From JAIPFM01 sp964494325 (GTDB lineage Bacteria > Planctomycetota > Phycisphaerae > Sedimentisphaerales > Anaerobacaceae), in the NCBI GenBank assembly GCA_964494325.1, contig CAZBTJ010000005.1, forward strand, positions 1 to 64,000: a stretch of DNA of 64,000 bases, read 5' to 3'. The notes under the pieces were generated by a model that was not told where the DNA came from, made no database searches, and was given only the letters and a program-made list of their open reading frames with translations. Positions 25,837-35,034 of the stretch are shown in pieces. Every line of letters begins with the position of its first letter. Position 1 is the first letter of the stretch. Position numbers and translations under genes: made by a program.

Positions 25837-27159
25837 ATGGAAACACTAGCTGGCAATACCACTTATTTTAATCAGACCACAGTGAATCCACTTGGATTGC
25901 TCATTCTGGTGGTGTTGGGGGTATTCACACTCTGTTTGCCTCGTCGATGGGCCGTGTTTCCCTTCCTGGTGATGGCTTGCTTTGTCTCTTCGGCCCAGCG
26001 AATTGTGGTGATGAGTCTGGATTTTAATTTTCTGAGGATTCTCGTACTCTTTGGGGCATTAAGAGTGTTCGTGATAAAAAGGGAGTTTACATCGTTCCGA
26101 TGGGGTCGATTGGATACGGCGGTCTGTTTGTGGGGTACGAGTTCTGCCGTTTTTTATACGCTTCGACTGGCCAGCCTAGCTGGTCTTATCAATCGATTGG
26201 GCTTTTGCTTTGATGTGATTGGCATGTATTTGTTGTTTCGGTGCCTAGTTCGAAACTGGCAGGACGTTGACCGAATTATCAAGGGCTTTCTGTGCATTAG
26301 CATTCCCCTGGCGTTCTTGTTTGTAATTGAAAACAGAACAGGACACAATATGTTCTCAATCTTTGGTGGTGTCCATGCCATCACCATGGTTCGACAGGGG
26401 CGACTGCGGTGTCAAGGTGCATTTTCACATGCCATTTTGGCGGGGTGTTTCTGGGCGTCGGTCATTCCATTATTTGTGGTCTGCTGGTGGAAATTTAACC
26501 AGGATAAGATTTGGGCTGTGATAGGTATCCTGGCAGCCATGGTGATTATCTATTGTTGTGCTTCGAGTACGCCTGTGCTGGCTGTGCTGTGCGGGGGGCT
26601 TGGCGGCTGCATGTTTTACTTGCGAAGGCAGATGAAGGTCGTTCGATGGGGCCTTCTGGGTGGCTTGTTCATGCTCCACGTGTCAATGAGAGCGCCTGTG
26701 TGGCACTTGATTTCCCGAGTGGGTGCTGTGGGTGGGTCCACCGGATACCATCGTTTTGTCTTGATAGATCAGGCTATCCGGCATTTTGGTGATTGGGGTT
26801 TCCTGGGATGCTCTGGGGCCAGGGTGGCGTCTTGGGGAGTCTGGGCCGGCGATGTGACGAATCAGTATATCCTCGAGGGGGTCAATGGTGGTTTTGTCAC
26901 CCTGTGCCTGTTTGTGTATTGCATTTTAGTGGCGTATAGTGAAGTCGGTAAGCTCTGGAGGCGTCAACGACCGCATTCTTATGAACTGAAATTAACCTGG
27001 GCCTTGGGTGTCTGTCTATTTGTTCACTGTATGAATTTCATCGGGGTGTCATACTTCGGACAGATCAATATTTTGTGGTACTTGCTCCTGGCCATGATTG
27101 GTAGCCTGTCGCTGGTCAAGACAAAGAAAAAAAACGTAAAGGCCAGACTGGCCGATTGA
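25837..27159 (+). CDS. O-antigen ligase/polymerase-like membrane protein (Wzy candidate)
   Basis: 440 residues with about 11-12 hydrophobic segments. A large periplasmic loop near residues 290-350 holds RVGAVGGSTGYHRFVLIDQAIRHFGDWGFLGCSG by region, in which the Arg and His fit the O-antigen polymerase/ligase family. Wzy-like proteins are poorly conserved, so the call rests on topology and on the cluster, which otherwise lacks a polymerase. It would polymerise flipped repeat units in the periplasm. The ATG follows CCGGGGACT. Confidence 0.75.
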   Translation: METLAGNTTYFNQTTVNPLGLLILVVLGVFTLCLPRRWAVFPFLVMACFVSSAQRIVVMSLDFNFLRILVLFGALRVFVIKREFTSFRWGRLDTAVCLWGTSSAVFYTLRLASLAGLINRLGFCFDVIGMYLLFRCLVRNWQDVDRIIKGFLCISIPLAFLFVIENRTGHNMFSIFGGVHAITMVRQGRLRCQGAFSHAILAGCFWASVIPLFVVCWWKFNQDKIWAVIGILAAMVIIYCCASSTPVLAVLCGGLGGCMFYLRRQMKVVRWGLLGGLFMLHVSMRAPVWHLISRVGAVGGSTGYHRFVLIDQAIRHFGDWGFLGCSGARVASWGVWAGDVTNQYILEGVNGGFVTLCLFVYCILVAYSEVGKLWRRQRPHSYELKLTWALGVCLFVHCMNFIGVSYFGQINILWYLLLAMIGSLSLVKTKKKNVKARLAD

Positions 27160-27166
27160 AGGGACT

Positions 27167-28099
27167 ATGGACCGGGTAGAGGTATCAATACTTATTGTCA
27201 ACTGGAATACCCGTGAGCTGGTGTGTGAGTGCTTACGTTCCGTGTACGACCATGCCTGTGGCCTGGTGTTTGAAGTGATTGTGGTTGACAATGCGTCCAC
27301 GGATGGGTCGTGTGAGTGTATTGAGAAGGCATTTGCCCCGGTGAAGCTCATCAGGTCCCCAGAGAATCTTGGGTTTGCCAGGGGCAATAATCTTGCGGCA
27401 CGCCACGCGAGTGGGAACCTCCTCCTTCTCTTGAATCCCGATGCTGTGTTGCGAAGCGATTCCATCAAGACTTTGGTGGCGTATGCCAGGGCCCATGCCG
27501 ACGGGGGCGCCTGGGGCGGGGTGTGCGAACTGCCGAATGGTACGGTGGATCCGGGATGTCGTCAGGTTCCGCCAAGTCTGAAGCATACCTTTCGATCTCT
27601 GTTGGGACTGACAGCCAGGCGAGTGATGCATCTTGACCGAAGCGAGGCCTTTGAGGGACCTGTGCCTGTGTTGTCCGGTGCCTATATGATGGTGCGTACG
27701 GAGATCTGGCGTCGGGTTGGCGGGTTTGATGAAGCCTTTACATTGTATGCCGAAGAAACTGATTTGTGTTATCGGATTCAGAAGACGGGTTGTGACATAT
27801 ATATGACAGGCCAGTCCAGGATATTGCACAATACGGGTAGCGGAAATCCGTATGATCCCAAACGCATGTTATACCAGACTCGCGGAGTGATGCAGTTTTA
27901 TCGCAAGCATTTTACAGGCATGCAAGCCACCTGTGCGGCTGTTATGATCTGGCTGCACAGTTTTGAGCGTATTGTGGGTTCCTGGGTGCTGATGCCCTGG
28001 CTGGGCCAGGTTCGATGCGTCTGTCTTCGCAAACGCATGTCTCTGGTATGGCGCCATCCCGGATGGTGGTGGCAGGGCTGGCTGGGGCAGAAACTCTAG
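27167..28099 (+). CDS. Glycosyltransferase family 2, rhamnosyltransferase-like
   Basis: 310 residues. The N-terminus VSILIVNWNTRELVCECLRSV, the VVDNASTDGSCE donor-binding strand, LLLNPDAVLR (the DxD-type motif) and the later GGFDEAFTLYAEETDLCYRI are typical of the WbbL-like GT2 branch, many of which transfer rhamnose. It starts 7 bp after the Wzy-like gene with GAAGGGACT before the ATG. The final 60 residues are hydrophobic or basic and may touch the membrane. Sugar specificity is not certain. A 125-bp gap without a clear gene follows. Confidence 0.9.
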   Translation: MDRVEVSILIVNWNTRELVCECLRSVYDHACGLVFEVIVVDNASTDGSCECIEKAFAPVKLIRSPENLGFARGNNLAARHASGNLLLLLNPDAVLRSDSIKTLVAYARAHADGGAWGGVCELPNGTVDPGCRQVPPSLKHTFRSLLGLTARRVMHLDRSEAFEGPVPVLSGAYMMVRTEIWRRVGGFDEAFTLYAEETDLCYRIQKTGCDIYMTGQSRILHNTGSGNPYDPKRMLYQTRGVMQFYRKHFTGMQATCAAVMIWLHSFERIVGSWVLMPWLGQVRCVCLRKRMSLVWRHPGWWWQGWLGQKL

Positions 28100-28224
28100 C
28101 CTGCATGAAGAAACGCACTGATGCTATGGAGACACTGGTACCGTCCATGCATTGTTTCTTTTTTGAGGGTCAGAAGCCTCGCATTCAATTGTTGAAAATG
28201 TGATCACGTCATAAGAGAAAACCT

Positions 28225-29214
28225 ATGCGAACATGTAGATATGTGATTGTTACACCGGCCTTTAATGAAGCTCAGTATCTTAAGGATACCATTGAAAGTG
28301 TCATTTCACAGACCACGTTACCCGTATCTTGGGTGATAGTGGATGATGGATCTACAGATAATACGGCAGAAATAATTCAATCCTATACGACAGTCTATCC
28401 GTGGATTCACTACCTACGTCGTGAAAAAAAGGCGGGCCAAACATATTATGCCAGTAATGTGTACGCGATTTTGTATGGAGTTACCTCTCTTCGTCATGAG
28501 CCTTACGATATGCTGGCTGTATTGGATGCCGACATTACATTGTGTCCTGATTACTATGAACAAATACTGCGTCGATTTGAGAAAAATCCGGAACTGGGTA
28601 TTGCCACAGGTGTTTATTGCGAAAAACAGAATGAACAGTGGGTTGAGGTTCAAATTGATCGGCAATCAACACCCAAAGCATTGCAGGTCTTTCGACGGCA
28701 ATGTTATGAAGCATGCGGCGGCTATATCCCAATGATGTATGGCGGTGAGGATGCTGCTATCGAAGTAACTGCCAGACAGAAAAAATGGCAGACATGGTCT
28801 TTCCCTGACATTGCAGTAAAACACAATAGACCACTGGGCACTGGGTGTGGATCTAAACAACTCAAAGCAAAATTCAATAGTGGATTAACAGACTATGCCA
28901 TTGGCATGCACCCATTATTTGTCGTGTTTAAATCCCTTAGGCGTTGTTTTTGTGAAACGCCCCTGTTCATTTCAGGTATTGCGCGATTATGTGGGCATGC
29001 ACATGGTGCATTGAGCCATGTGCCTCGTCAGTTACCACTCAATACGAGGCGATATTTAAGGCAAGAACAAATGTTTCGTTTGTTGCGAGTCGTTCGCTTC
29101 GTTCAACCCTCTTGGAAACCTGTTTCAGAGTCAAGTAATCATGAAAAAGAAAATCACTCTTCTAAACATAAATATCGACAACTTAACGATGCAGGAACTT
29201 TTGGAGCGATTTAA
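28225..29214 (+). CDS. Glycosyltransferase family 2
   Basis: 329 residues. It opens YVIVTPAFNEAQYLKDTIES, then WVIVDDGSTDNTAEII and LAVLDADITLCPDYYE (DxD near residue 107), followed by a GGEDAAIEVTARQ segment that matches the catalytic-base region of processive and non-processive GT2 enzymes. The 3' end overlaps the next gene by 74 bp in another frame, so the last 25 residues (Lys- and His-rich) may be dispensable. It adds a further sugar to the repeat unit. Confidence 0.88.
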   Translation: MRTCRYVIVTPAFNEAQYLKDTIESVISQTTLPVSWVIVDDGSTDNTAEIIQSYTTVYPWIHYLRREKKAGQTYYASNVYAILYGVTSLRHEPYDMLAVLDADITLCPDYYEQILRRFEKNPELGIATGVYCEKQNEQWVEVQIDRQSTPKALQVFRRQCYEACGGYIPMMYGGEDAAIEVTARQKKWQTWSFPDIAVKHNRPLGTGCGSKQLKAKFNSGLTDYAIGMHPLFVVFKSLRRCFCETPLFISGIARLCGHAHGALSHVPRQLPLNTRRYLRQEQMFRLLRVVRFVQPSWKPVSESSNHEKENHSSKHKYRQLNDAGTFGAI

Positions 29215-29893
29215 CTCTGGTATTCTTATCACGCCCAATGTCGATCACTTGATGAAACTGCAAAAAGATAGAGAGTTTTATAAGGTGTATCAAAAGGCGC
29301 AATATGTTGTATTGGATAGTCGAATACTCTACTTTCTGATGAAACTAATCAGAAAACCGGTTAAGGCTGTGATTCCAGGCTCTGATTTGCTGCCCTCATT
29401 TTGTCAACATCACCAACATAATAATGATATCAAGATATTTCTCTTGGGCGCTGCATCTGGGGTTGCAGACGAAGCGATGCGAAGGATTAACGATAGGGTT
29501 GGACGAGAGATTGTTGTGGGCGCCCACTCGCCAAGCTATGGGTTTGAAAACAACGATTCAGAATGTCTCGAAATCCTCCGGATCATCAATGAGACTGATG
29601 CCAATGTCCTGGCCATAGGGGTTGGAGCACCCAAGCAAGAAAAATGGCTGGCAAAGTACTTTGGCTTACTGCCCAAGGTTAAAATGGGGATGGCCATTGG
29701 GGCAACTATAGACTTTGAAGCCGGGCATATTGAGAGGGCGCCACGCATTTTTCAGGTGTGTGGAATGGAGTGGTTCTATAGGATGTGCCAAGAGCCTAAA
29801 CGGTTGTGGCGAAGATACCTCGTGGATGACACAGGGATACTTGTTTACATGCTTAAACAGAAATTGGGCTTGTATCACAATCCTTTTGCATGA
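29141..29893 (+). CDS. WecG/TagA/CpsF family glycosyltransferase
   Basis: 250 residues of the GT26 family. Conserved elements are ITPNVDHLMKLQ (the Asn-Asp pocket), VVLDSRILYFLM, VIPGSDLLPSF, FLLGAASGVADEA and the signature VGAPKQEKWLAKY. GT26 enzymes such as WecG and TagA add ManNAc-type sugars (often ManNAc or ManNAcA) to lipid-linked GlcNAc as the second sugar. With a UDP-HexNAc dehydrogenase in the same locus, a ManNAcA-type donor is conceivable, but that is inference. The start lies inside the preceding gene. Confidence 0.92.
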   Translation: MKKKITLLNINIDNLTMQELLERFNSGILITPNVDHLMKLQKDREFYKVYQKAQYVVLDSRILYFLMKLIRKPVKAVIPGSDLLPSFCQHHQHNNDIKIFLLGAASGVADEAMRRINDRVGREIVVGAHSPSYGFENNDSECLEILRIINETDANVLAIGVGAPKQEKWLAKYFGLLPKVKMGMAIGATIDFEAGHIERAPRIFQVCGMEWFYRMCQEPKRLWRRYLVDDTGILVYMLKQKLGLYHNPFA

Positions 29894-30114
29894 GTACTTT
29901 CGCCCATTAATTATTCACGTCATGAATGGCATTCTATGCCTATGTCAGGAGACATCATTTTGCACATGATATGGTGTTTCTGAGGTCAAGCCACAAAACG
30001 GAAAAAGGCTTGTCGAGGGTTATGGAATAGACGGTTGATTGCTGTGTCGTCAAGTGATACAGCCAAGCCAAAACCAGTAAAAAAGTCTGCAGTATTAGAG
30101 AGCCCAAGACAAAC

Positions 30115-30702
30115 ATGCATTATCGAAATATACAAAGCCATATTAAAGAAGAGCTCAAGGGGAGGGCAATAGTCGTGCAAAACATGTTGGCAAATGCCTT
30201 GCCCGATACACGGTTCATCAATCGAGTCGTCAGGCCCTGTATTGTTCGCTGTCTGGGCGGCCAATGCGGAAAGGCTGTGATGCTTCGCAAAGGCAGTTTC
30301 TATGGCAATGTGAAAAATATAAAAATTGGTGATCGCACGGGTGTCAATCGGGAGGTGTTTTTTGACGCTTATGACAAGATTACGATTGGCTCGCATGTGG
30401 GTATTGGTTTTCGAGTGATTTTTAATACGAGTACACATGAGATGGGGCCTTCTGAGGCTAGGGTTGGTGATTTGATTGGCAGCCCGATTGTGGTGGAAGA
30501 TGGTGTGTGGATTGGGGCTGGTGCGTATATTGGCCCTGGTGTGACATTAGGACGCGGGTGCATTGTGTCTGCTGGGGCAGTAGTGAGCCGTTCAGTGGAG
30601 CCCAATGTGGTGGTTGCTGGGTCTCCGGCGAGGGTGATTCAGAGATTAGAAGGTCATGAGGTCCAGGCTATTTCGAAGTTTGAAGAGTGTAAAGCGAAAT
30701 AA
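30115..30702 (+). CDS. Hexapeptide-repeat acyltransferase (WbbJ/DapH-like)
   Basis: 195 residues with left-handed beta-helix repeats from about residue 60: IKIGDRTGVN, ITIGSHVGIG, IVVEDGVWIGAGAYIGPGVTLGRGCIVSAGAVV, ending PNVVVAGSPARVIQ. The STHEMG segment holds the probable catalytic His. It probably O-acetylates a sugar in the repeat unit; it is the second such enzyme of the locus. The 220 bp before it contain no gene I can support, and the reading frame has no earlier ATG. Confidence 0.88.
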   Translation: MHYRNIQSHIKEELKGRAIVVQNMLANALPDTRFINRVVRPCIVRCLGGQCGKAVMLRKGSFYGNVKNIKIGDRTGVNREVFFDAYDKITIGSHVGIGFRVIFNTSTHEMGPSEARVGDLIGSPIVVEDGVWIGAGAYIGPGVTLGRGCIVSAGAVVSRSVEPNVVVAGSPARVIQRLEGHEVQAISKFEECKAK

Positions 30703-30707
30703 TCATA

Positions 30708-32639
30708 GTGAATAAAGAAAACATACATGTAGTGATTCTGTGTGACTGTGTTGATGATGAGCGTTCGCCATTGATGTCGCAAAGTTCCATGGCAGGGTGG
30801 CCGGTCTGGGGCAAGTCTTCTTTTCTGGAATTTCTAAGGCAAGTCTCGCACTCTGATGTGTCAGATGTGACGGTGAGTTTTTGGGGTCACCAATCATTCT
30901 GGAATCATATGAAGTTGAATGAGTGTTCTGAAAACGTCAGGTTTGTTGAGGAAGAGTGGCCTGCTGGATCCGCTGGTGCCGTCCAACAGGCATTGTCTGG
31001 TGCCAAAGACGGGCTGACTGTGATTTATACTGGTAATCGCCTCTATTCGCCGTCCGTAGAGGTTTTGGTGGCCGAGCATAGGGCTCAGGGAGCCGACTTT
31101 AGTGTCGTCGTGAATCCAGATGGACAGAGTGCCGGTATCTATGTGTGCGATGTGGCAGTCAAGGAGTTGATCCCGGAAGAGGGCTATAGTGATATCAAGG
31201 AGTTCTTAATTCCTGCGCTGATTCGACGCGGTCAGGTTGTTAAGGCTCTGGTTTTGTCCGAGGATGTGGGTGCTTTCTCTGACTGTAAAAGCTATTTGCA
31301 TGTGGTTCTTTCCAATATTGAATCTCTGGTAAGCCAGACCAGTGGGATGGTGAAACAGGTTTATTCTGAGGACGCATCTATCTGGGCTGGCGAAGAACTG
31401 GACCTGCCTGATAACGCTATGATTTCTGGCACTGTTGCGATTATGCCTGGTGCCCATATTGGCCAGTGTTGCACCATTCAGGGGCCTGCGATTATTGGGG
31501 CTAACGCCAAGGTCCAGGATAATGCCGTCATTAGCCGCAGCATTCTGTGGGATGGAGCCTGCGCAGGGCACGACTGTTTGATGAGAGAGTCTGTCATTGG
31601 GTATGATGTCGGCCTGTGCCCTGGGACAGTGATGTCTTCCAATGAAACCCTGGCCGGCTATGCCATTGCCACGGAATCTCAAAATAAGGCCAAGAAAACC
31701 AATCACATCGCCCTTCGAATATTCCGATACCTTCAGAATAGTCAGCCCCGTGTGCCTTTGGGTTTGACGGCAAGTGTGCTGGCCTTGACAGGTTGTTTTC
31801 TTTGGTCCTATTGGACGAATTTGCTCGATTTGTGGCATGTCTGGTTGAGAAACGATGAGTACTCATCAGGTATGTTGGTCCCTGTTTTGGCCGCTTACGT
31901 TCTTTGGCTAAGGCGTGAGAGTTTGCGACATGTTCATGTAGGACAGAGTGTGCTGGGCCTTGTGGGTTTGGTTGTGGCTCAGGCTTTCCGGCTGTTTGGG
32001 TTGATATATATGTATCAGGCAGCCGAAGCCTTGTCGATTGTGATGACTATCGGATCTTGTGTTTTACTGCTGGGCGGCAAGGCACTGTACAAAAAAACAC
32101 TACCTGTGTTGTTCTTTTTATTGTTGATGCTGCCCTGGCCTATGCGTCTGCAGAGCAAAATCGCTTTTCCGCTTCAGGGATACGCAACAGATTCTGCCGT
32201 ATTTTGCCTAGAGACATTTGGGTATGATGTCATTCAAGAGGGCACTGTGATTCATATTGGTGATACAAGTGTGGCAGTGGCTGAAGCCTGTAATGGTTTG
32301 CGCATGATAACCGCTTTCTTTGTGATCGCAGGATTGGTGGCGTTGATAGCCAATCGATCACTATGGGAAAAAGCGGTCATTCTTTTTTCCAGTCTACCTA
32401 TTGCATTGGTTTGCAATACAATACGTTTGGCGGCGACAGCAATCGCATTTACTATGATCAAGGGCGATCTTTGGGAACAGGTGTTTCACGATTTTGGTGG
32501 TTATGCCATGATGCCATTGGCCTTGGGCATCATTGTTTTTGAGCTATGGATATTCAGTAAACTCACCATGCAGCCAGCGGAAGACACGCCATTGGTGATT
32601 CGGAGGGAACTCCAATTAAGCCAGGAGAAAGCAAGATGA
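30708..32639 (+). CDS. Exosortase fused to an N-terminal nucleotidyltransferase-like/beta-helix module
   Basis: 643 residues in two parts. Residues about 1-340 resemble NDP-sugar pyrophosphorylases followed by hexapeptide repeats (DNAMISGTVAIMPGAHIG, IIGANAKVQDNAVIS). The GxGTRL-type nucleotide loop is absent and the usual Asp of the GD pair is replaced (YTGNRLY), so catalysis is doubtful. Residues about 350-620 form an eight-segment exosortase with all three catalytic residues: Cys528 in AEACNGLR, Arg573 in CNTIRLAA and His594 in FHDFGGYAM. Exosortases are predicted transpeptidases for PEP-CTERM-type signals; those in polysaccharide loci are of the EpsH class. The gene starts 5 bp after the acyltransferase and overlaps the Wzc-like gene by ATGA. 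I know of no characterised protein with this fusion. Confidence 0.9.
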   Translation: MNKENIHVVILCDCVDDERSPLMSQSSMAGWPVWGKSSFLEFLRQVSHSDVSDVTVSFWGHQSFWNHMKLNECSENVRFVEEEWPAGSAGAVQQALSGAKDGLTVIYTGNRLYSPSVEVLVAEHRAQGADFSVVVNPDGQSAGIYVCDVAVKELIPEEGYSDIKEFLIPALIRRGQVVKALVLSEDVGAFSDCKSYLHVVLSNIESLVSQTSGMVKQVYSEDASIWAGEELDLPDNAMISGTVAIMPGAHIGQCCTIQGPAIIGANAKVQDNAVISRSILWDGACAGHDCLMRESVIGYDVGLCPGTVMSSNETLAGYAIATESQNKAKKTNHIALRIFRYLQNSQPRVPLGLTASVLALTGCFLWSYWTNLLDLWHVWLRNDEYSSGMLVPVLAAYVLWLRRESLRHVHVGQSVLGLVGLVVAQAFRLFGLIYMYQAAEALSIVMTIGSCVLLLGGKALYKKTLPVLFFLLLMLPWPMRLQSKIAFPLQGYATDSAVFCLETFGYDVIQEGTVIHIGDTSVAVAEACNGLRMITAFFVIAGLVALIANRSLWEKAVILFSSLPIALVCNTIRLAATAIAFTMIKGDLWEQVFHDFGGYAMMPLALGIIVFELWIFSKLTMQPAEDTPLVIRRELQLSQEKAR

Positions 32640-35014
32640 ATCATCTTGAAAAGTATCTAGATCGAATTATAGATCAACGCTCTCATCGACCTCGGTATGA
32701 TGAGCGTATTGAGCCATCATTGCCCATACCTTTCACTCCACCTGTTGAAGTGACTCCTGTTGTCGTCACGGACTCCGGTGAAGGAGATCAAGGAGACCAT
32801 GGCCCTGATATATTGGGTGCCATGAAACGACGATGGTACATCCTCTTGTTGATGTTTATTCTCCTGGCGCCTGTTGCCATATGGGGCGTGTGGATTTTTG
32901 TGCAGCCGGGTCACATTGTAGTGGGACGCATCAAAGTGGCGCCTGCTGTTCTGGATATTATGACGGGTGATGAAAACAGAGGGTCGATTGGGAATTATGC
33001 AGAATTCATGGCCACTCAGGCACTGACGGTGATCAGTACCAGTGTGTTGCAGAATGTGGTGGATGACCTGTTAAACAAAAATCTTCATTTCTTCCAGGAA
33101 GAGCCCAGCGATTTGTCTCGCAAACTCAACGAGATTTTGGGCAAGGAAACCCGAAGCATGGATGCCATGGAGGTGTTACGCGGTGCTACCACAGCGGGCA
33201 TTATCACGGCATCTCCCAGACGAAATACTCATTTCATTGAGGTGAGGATGAAATCTATGTATCCGGAAGAGGCGATACAGATTGTAGATATTATTATCCG
33301 TAACTATCAAAGTCTTTACGACGTCGGGGCTAATCTGGAAGGCCAACGGAATCTGGAAGCATTGATCCAGGAACATGATCTTATTGTCAAACGCATTACT
33401 TCAGCCAAATCGAAAATTCGTGAACTGGCCCAGGAAACGGGCGTTACTTCTGATGTAGGGCCTGGGCAGGAAATGTTATATGCTGAACGTTCAATAGAGT
33501 TAGAAGCCAAAAGAATTGCTTTGGAAACAGAGATGGTCATGATTGAACAGACCATGGATAGTAATGCGACGGAAGTCGGATATCGTTTGGCAGAACGAGA
33601 ATCCTTTGTCAACTCTGATGCCCATGTCATTGAATTAACCCGTCAAGTTGTCACCATGGAACAGGAATTATTGGTGGCCCGAGCTAAACTGGCCTTGTCA
33701 AATCCTCTGATTCGTGAAAAAGAGAAACTGCTGGCTACATTCCAACAGACATTGCAGGACAAAGTGGGAAAACGAGGTCAAGACTATGATCTGCTGATGG
33801 CAGATCAGGCCGGTCAATTAAAGCAGAATAAAATTGATCTGCTCATGACAGATTTAAATCAAACAAAGGAAGAAGAAAAACGTTATAAAGAACTGCTTTC
33901 CGCCGAAAAACTGAAGTTGGCTCAACAGGGAAACACCTTGTTGGCCATTAAAGATATGCAGTTTGATGTTGATATGGATATGGAGCTTCGTGACACACTG
34001 GCACGTCGTATCAAGCAGATGCAGATGGAGAAAAACCAAAAGCCACGTATTGCCATTGATGATTCTGCCACTCGTGAGCGATATGAGGACAAGAGGGTGC
34101 CATATTCCGCAGGCATGGCCATGGGTGTCCTTGGATTGGGATGTATGGTGGCCTTATTTGTTGATAGGGCTGACAAGCGTGTAAAAGATCCAGAAGATGT
34201 GGTGGCTCAAACCAATCTTCCACTCATAGGTACTGTGGCGAATGCTCGCACTGTCAAGTCGTCCAAGTTTGCAGAGCAATTAGCCAGTGACTATCAAACG
34301 ATTCGAACTAATTTGACGCTTCTGGGCGCCAGTGGCATACCTAAGTTGCTCTGCGTTACCAGTCCTGGTCCTAGAGAAGGTAAGTCGTCCTTTACAGTCA
34401 ATTTGGCAACCAGTTTGGCCAAATCTGGTAAGAGGGTGCTTCTAATTGATGGTGACTTGCGAAAACCGGATGTGCTTCAAAAGATGAGTTTTTCGCACAT
34501 GACTGAGCAGGTCAGTCATGCACCTCTTCAGGATGGTTTTGAATATTCGATCTGGACTGTTGATGCGACAGGGTTGGATATGATGGTGCCTGATGTAAGC
34601 AAACATGGAGATGTGTATGAATTGATTGCTTCTCCAGTGATTGCTCATCGCATTGTCCATTTGTCACAAAGATATGATCACGTCATCATTGATACATCGC
34701 CGGTTCTTGCCTTTCCTGATGCTTTGATATGGGCTCGTATTGCAGGGTCTGTGATCTTAATAGGATTTTCCGGAAAAACCACAAGGGATGATCTAATTGA
34801 TGCGAAGGAACGCATTGGCCAAACCAACGCTCAGATATTGGGCACAGTTTTAAACAATGTCAAGGTGTCACATGGATATCAACGCTATCACTATGGCTAT
34901 TACGATCAGAAGCGCGGGCGACGTGATAAACGCATGAATCAAAAACTCGTGATGGCTGCCCGAGAGACCATGAAAACTGGTAACGCCAAGAAACCCAGAG
35001 AAAAGAGCGCCTAG
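32636..35014 (+). CDS. Polysaccharide co-polymerase and BY-kinase (Wzc-like)
   Basis: 792 residues. One membrane segment near residues 66-90 (WYILLLMFILLAPVAIWGVW), a long periplasmic coiled-coil-rich region (about 100-480), a second segment near 490-512 (SAGMAMGVLGLGCMVALFV), and a cytoplasmic kinase. Walker A is SPGPREGKSSF near 578-588, Walker A-prime is VLLIDGDLRKPD, and Walker B is VIIDTSP. The C-terminus carries a Tyr cluster, YQRYHYGYYDQ, the usual autophosphorylation target. Wzc-type proteins set chain length and drive export by phosphorylation cycles. Many exosortase-linked loci split this into two proteins; here they are fused. The Arg in Walker A (PREGKS) is a minor variant. Confidence 0.93.
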   Translation: MNHLEKYLDRIIDQRSHRPRYDERIEPSLPIPFTPPVEVTPVVVTDSGEGDQGDHGPDILGAMKRRWYILLLMFILLAPVAIWGVWIFVQPGHIVVGRIKVAPAVLDIMTGDENRGSIGNYAEFMATQALTVISTSVLQNVVDDLLNKNLHFFQEEPSDLSRKLNEILGKETRSMDAMEVLRGATTAGIITASPRRNTHFIEVRMKSMYPEEAIQIVDIIIRNYQSLYDVGANLEGQRNLEALIQEHDLIVKRITSAKSKIRELAQETGVTSDVGPGQEMLYAERSIELEAKRIALETEMVMIEQTMDSNATEVGYRLAERESFVNSDAHVIELTRQVVTMEQELLVARAKLALSNPLIREKEKLLATFQQTLQDKVGKRGQDYDLLMADQAGQLKQNKIDLLMTDLNQTKEEEKRYKELLSAEKLKLAQQGNTLLAIKDMQFDVDMDMELRDTLARRIKQMQMEKNQKPRIAIDDSATRERYEDKRVPYSAGMAMGVLGLGCMVALFVDRADKRVKDPEDVVAQTNLPLIGTVANARTVKSSKFAEQLASDYQTIRTNLTLLGASGIPKLLCVTSPGPREGKSSFTVNLATSLAKSGKRVLLIDGDLRKPDVLQKMSFSHMTEQVSHAPLQDGFEYSIWTVDATGLDMMVPDVSKHGDVYELIASPVIAHRIVHLSQRYDHVIIDTSPVLAFPDALIWARIAGSVILIGFSGKTTRDDLIDAKERIGQTNAQILGTVLNNVKVSHGYQRYHYGYYDQKRGRRDKRMNQKLVMAARETMKTGNAKKPREKSA

Positions 35015-35034
35015 AAAGTCTGGTACCTAATTGT

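Noticed and set aside
28105..28203. A 32-codon frame between two glycosyltransferase genes
   Set aside because: Short, no ribosome binding site, no recognisable motif; the 125-bp gap is better left without a gene.
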